Shown piece after piece: positions 63,305 to 64,000 of a DNA stretch of 64,000 nt. Position 1 is the first letter of the stretch. Every line of letters begins with the position of its first letter. The stretch covers positions 2,914,001 through 2,978,000 of the forward strand of contig NZ_CP051682.1 of assembly GCF_012849215.1 (NCBI RefSeq), given 5' to 3'. The position numbers and the translations under genes are program-made. Source of the stretch: Mucilaginibacter robiniae. GTDB taxonomy: Bacteria; Bacteroidota; Bacteroidia; Sphingobacteriales; Sphingobacteriaceae. The notes below the pieces were generated by a model, which saw only the letters and a program-made list of their open reading frames with translations, had not been told where the DNA came from and ran no database searches.

Positions 63305-64000
63305 TTAAGCTTTGTACAATAAAAATATGGTAGGCCGCTTGTGTAAATCAGGCGTATGCTTTTTCCACTCACTAACGGTACGTGTTTGTACCATTTCATC
63401 AGAAGCGGTAAGGTTACAAGCAATACACAAGCGGGTAGTTGGTTTGCAGGTTTTTAGTATTTCTTCCAGCAATGGGTTGTTACGGAAAGGGGTTTCAATA
63501 AACAGCTGTGTTTGACTCCAGCGTTCGGCTTGGCCTTCCAGTTCTTTCAGGCGTTTGCTGCGCTGCACTTTATCAATAGGCAGATAGCCATGAAAGGTGA
63601 AACTTTGTCCGTTAAAACCGGATGCCATCAGTGCCAGCAAAATAGAACTGGGACCAACCAATGGCACTACCTTAATACCTCTGCGGTGCGCTTCGGCTAC
63701 AATATCGGCACCAGGGTCGGCCACACCAGGGCAACCCGCTTCGCTCATTAAACCTGCATCGCGGCCGGCAGTCAAACCGGTAAAAAAACTATTGATATCA
63801 TTATCACGCTGATGTTTGCCGTAGTCATGTATAATCAGCTGACTTTGCGGAATGGTAAGGCCGGCTTGTTTTAAAAACTTGCGGGCTGTTTTTTCATTCT
63901 CAACAATATATTCGGTCAACTGGTTAATGGTTTGTACCAGGTAAGGGGTGAAGGATTGGACCGCGGCATCATCAGCAAGCGGAACCGGGATAAGATATAA
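63305..64000 (-). CDS. SAM-dependent methyltransferase, RsmI-like, 5' end outside window
   Basis: At least 232 codons of a tetrapyrrole-methylase-fold protein; the frame runs off the window with LYLIPVPLADDAAVQSFTPY as the last visible N-terminal part. The motif GLMSEAGCPGVADPGADIV (SAM binding and active loop), VVPLVGPSSILLALMASGFNG and the later LFIETPFRNNPLLEEIL match RsmI-type 16S rRNA C1402 2'-O-methyltransferases and their Bacteroidota relatives. The N-terminal LIPVPL pattern is that of the shorter second group, whose target is less certain. The TTG at 63919 is not a start. Confidence 0.82.
   Translation of the reverse strand, partial: LYLIPVPLADDAAVQSFTPYLVQTINQLTEYIVENEKTARKFLKQAGLTIPQSQLIIHDYGKHQRDNDINSFFTGLTAGRDAGLMSEAGCPGVADPGADIVAEAHRRGIKVVPLVGPSSILLALMASGFNGQSFTFHGYLPIDKVQRSKRLKELEGQAERWSQTQLFIETPFRNNPLLEEILKTCKPTTRLCIACNLTASDEMVQTRTVSEWKKHTPDLHKRPTIFLLYKA

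Noticed and set aside
1..64000. tRNA, rRNA, CRISPR array, prophage or intact IS
   Set aside because: No cloverleaf-like gap, direct-repeat array, integrase, transposase or phage structural gene was recognised.

Overview
This window is a stretch of Bacteroidota chromosome, most likely from the Sphingobacteriaceae (a Mucilaginibacter or Pedobacter relative; inferred from gene content and order, not from a search). The markers are a 2.3-kilo-residue SprA (type IX secretion translocon), DUF4292 lipoprotein, BioA, LptE and SecG next to groESL, a GH27 alpha-galactosidase, frequent TTG/GTG starts, and the TAnnTTTG -7 promoter element ahead of many genes. I see no tRNA, rRNA, CRISPR array, prophage or intact insertion sequence. 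Most of the window is ordinary housekeeping chromosome; the unusual material lies in the gaps.

Layout. 1-5000: tail of prfB, a secreted esterase, a repeat-rich gap, a degenerate M23-like protein, a SirB1-type protein, a degenerate methyltransferase and ComF. 5000-15700: rlmN, an amidohydrolase, acyP, a flippase, dut, then an overlapping envelope operon (TPR protein, DUF4292 lipoprotein, EnvC-like factor), two TatA/B-type genes and gatA. 15700-28900: LysM lytic transglycosylase, maeB, ruvA, sprA and bioA. 28900-38500: AsmA-like protein, miaB, a four-helix-bundle gene inside an inverted repeat, a sigma-54 activator, lptE, an uncharacterised TPR-like protein, secG, groES and groEL. 38500-49900: a possibly regulated mscS promoter region with a small ORF, GH27, an ABC-2 exporter pair, and a compact six-gene MoxR/DUF58/DUF4350/DUF4129/membrane/SpoIIM operon facing an RDD gene. 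49900-64000: DUF2752 and CD225 membrane proteins, sdaA, clpS, a CBM9-like secreted protein, an LpxH-like phosphoesterase, a 36-residue membrane peptide, DinB, a HAD phosphatase, two glycosyltransferases, a tricorn-like protease, an FAD monooxygenase and the 3' part of an RsmI-type methyltransferase.

How the genes fit together. Envelope building and export dominate: Tat, SecG and SprA export; LptE, LpxH, the flippase and glycosyltransferases for surface glycans; the transglycosylase, EnvC-like factor and M23-like protein for peptidoglycan. The MoxR operon looks like a membrane-associated AAA+ chaperone system of unknown substrate.

Best leads: (1) a nested palindromic element at 55996-56194; (2) a four-helix-bundle gene enclosed by inverted repeats, like the intervening sequences of 23S rRNA; (3) five genes whose TAnnTTTG box ends only 4-6 nt before the start codon, implying leaderless mRNAs; (4) two palindromes at the mscS promoter; (5) the MoxR operon. 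No clear new defence or mobile system was seen.
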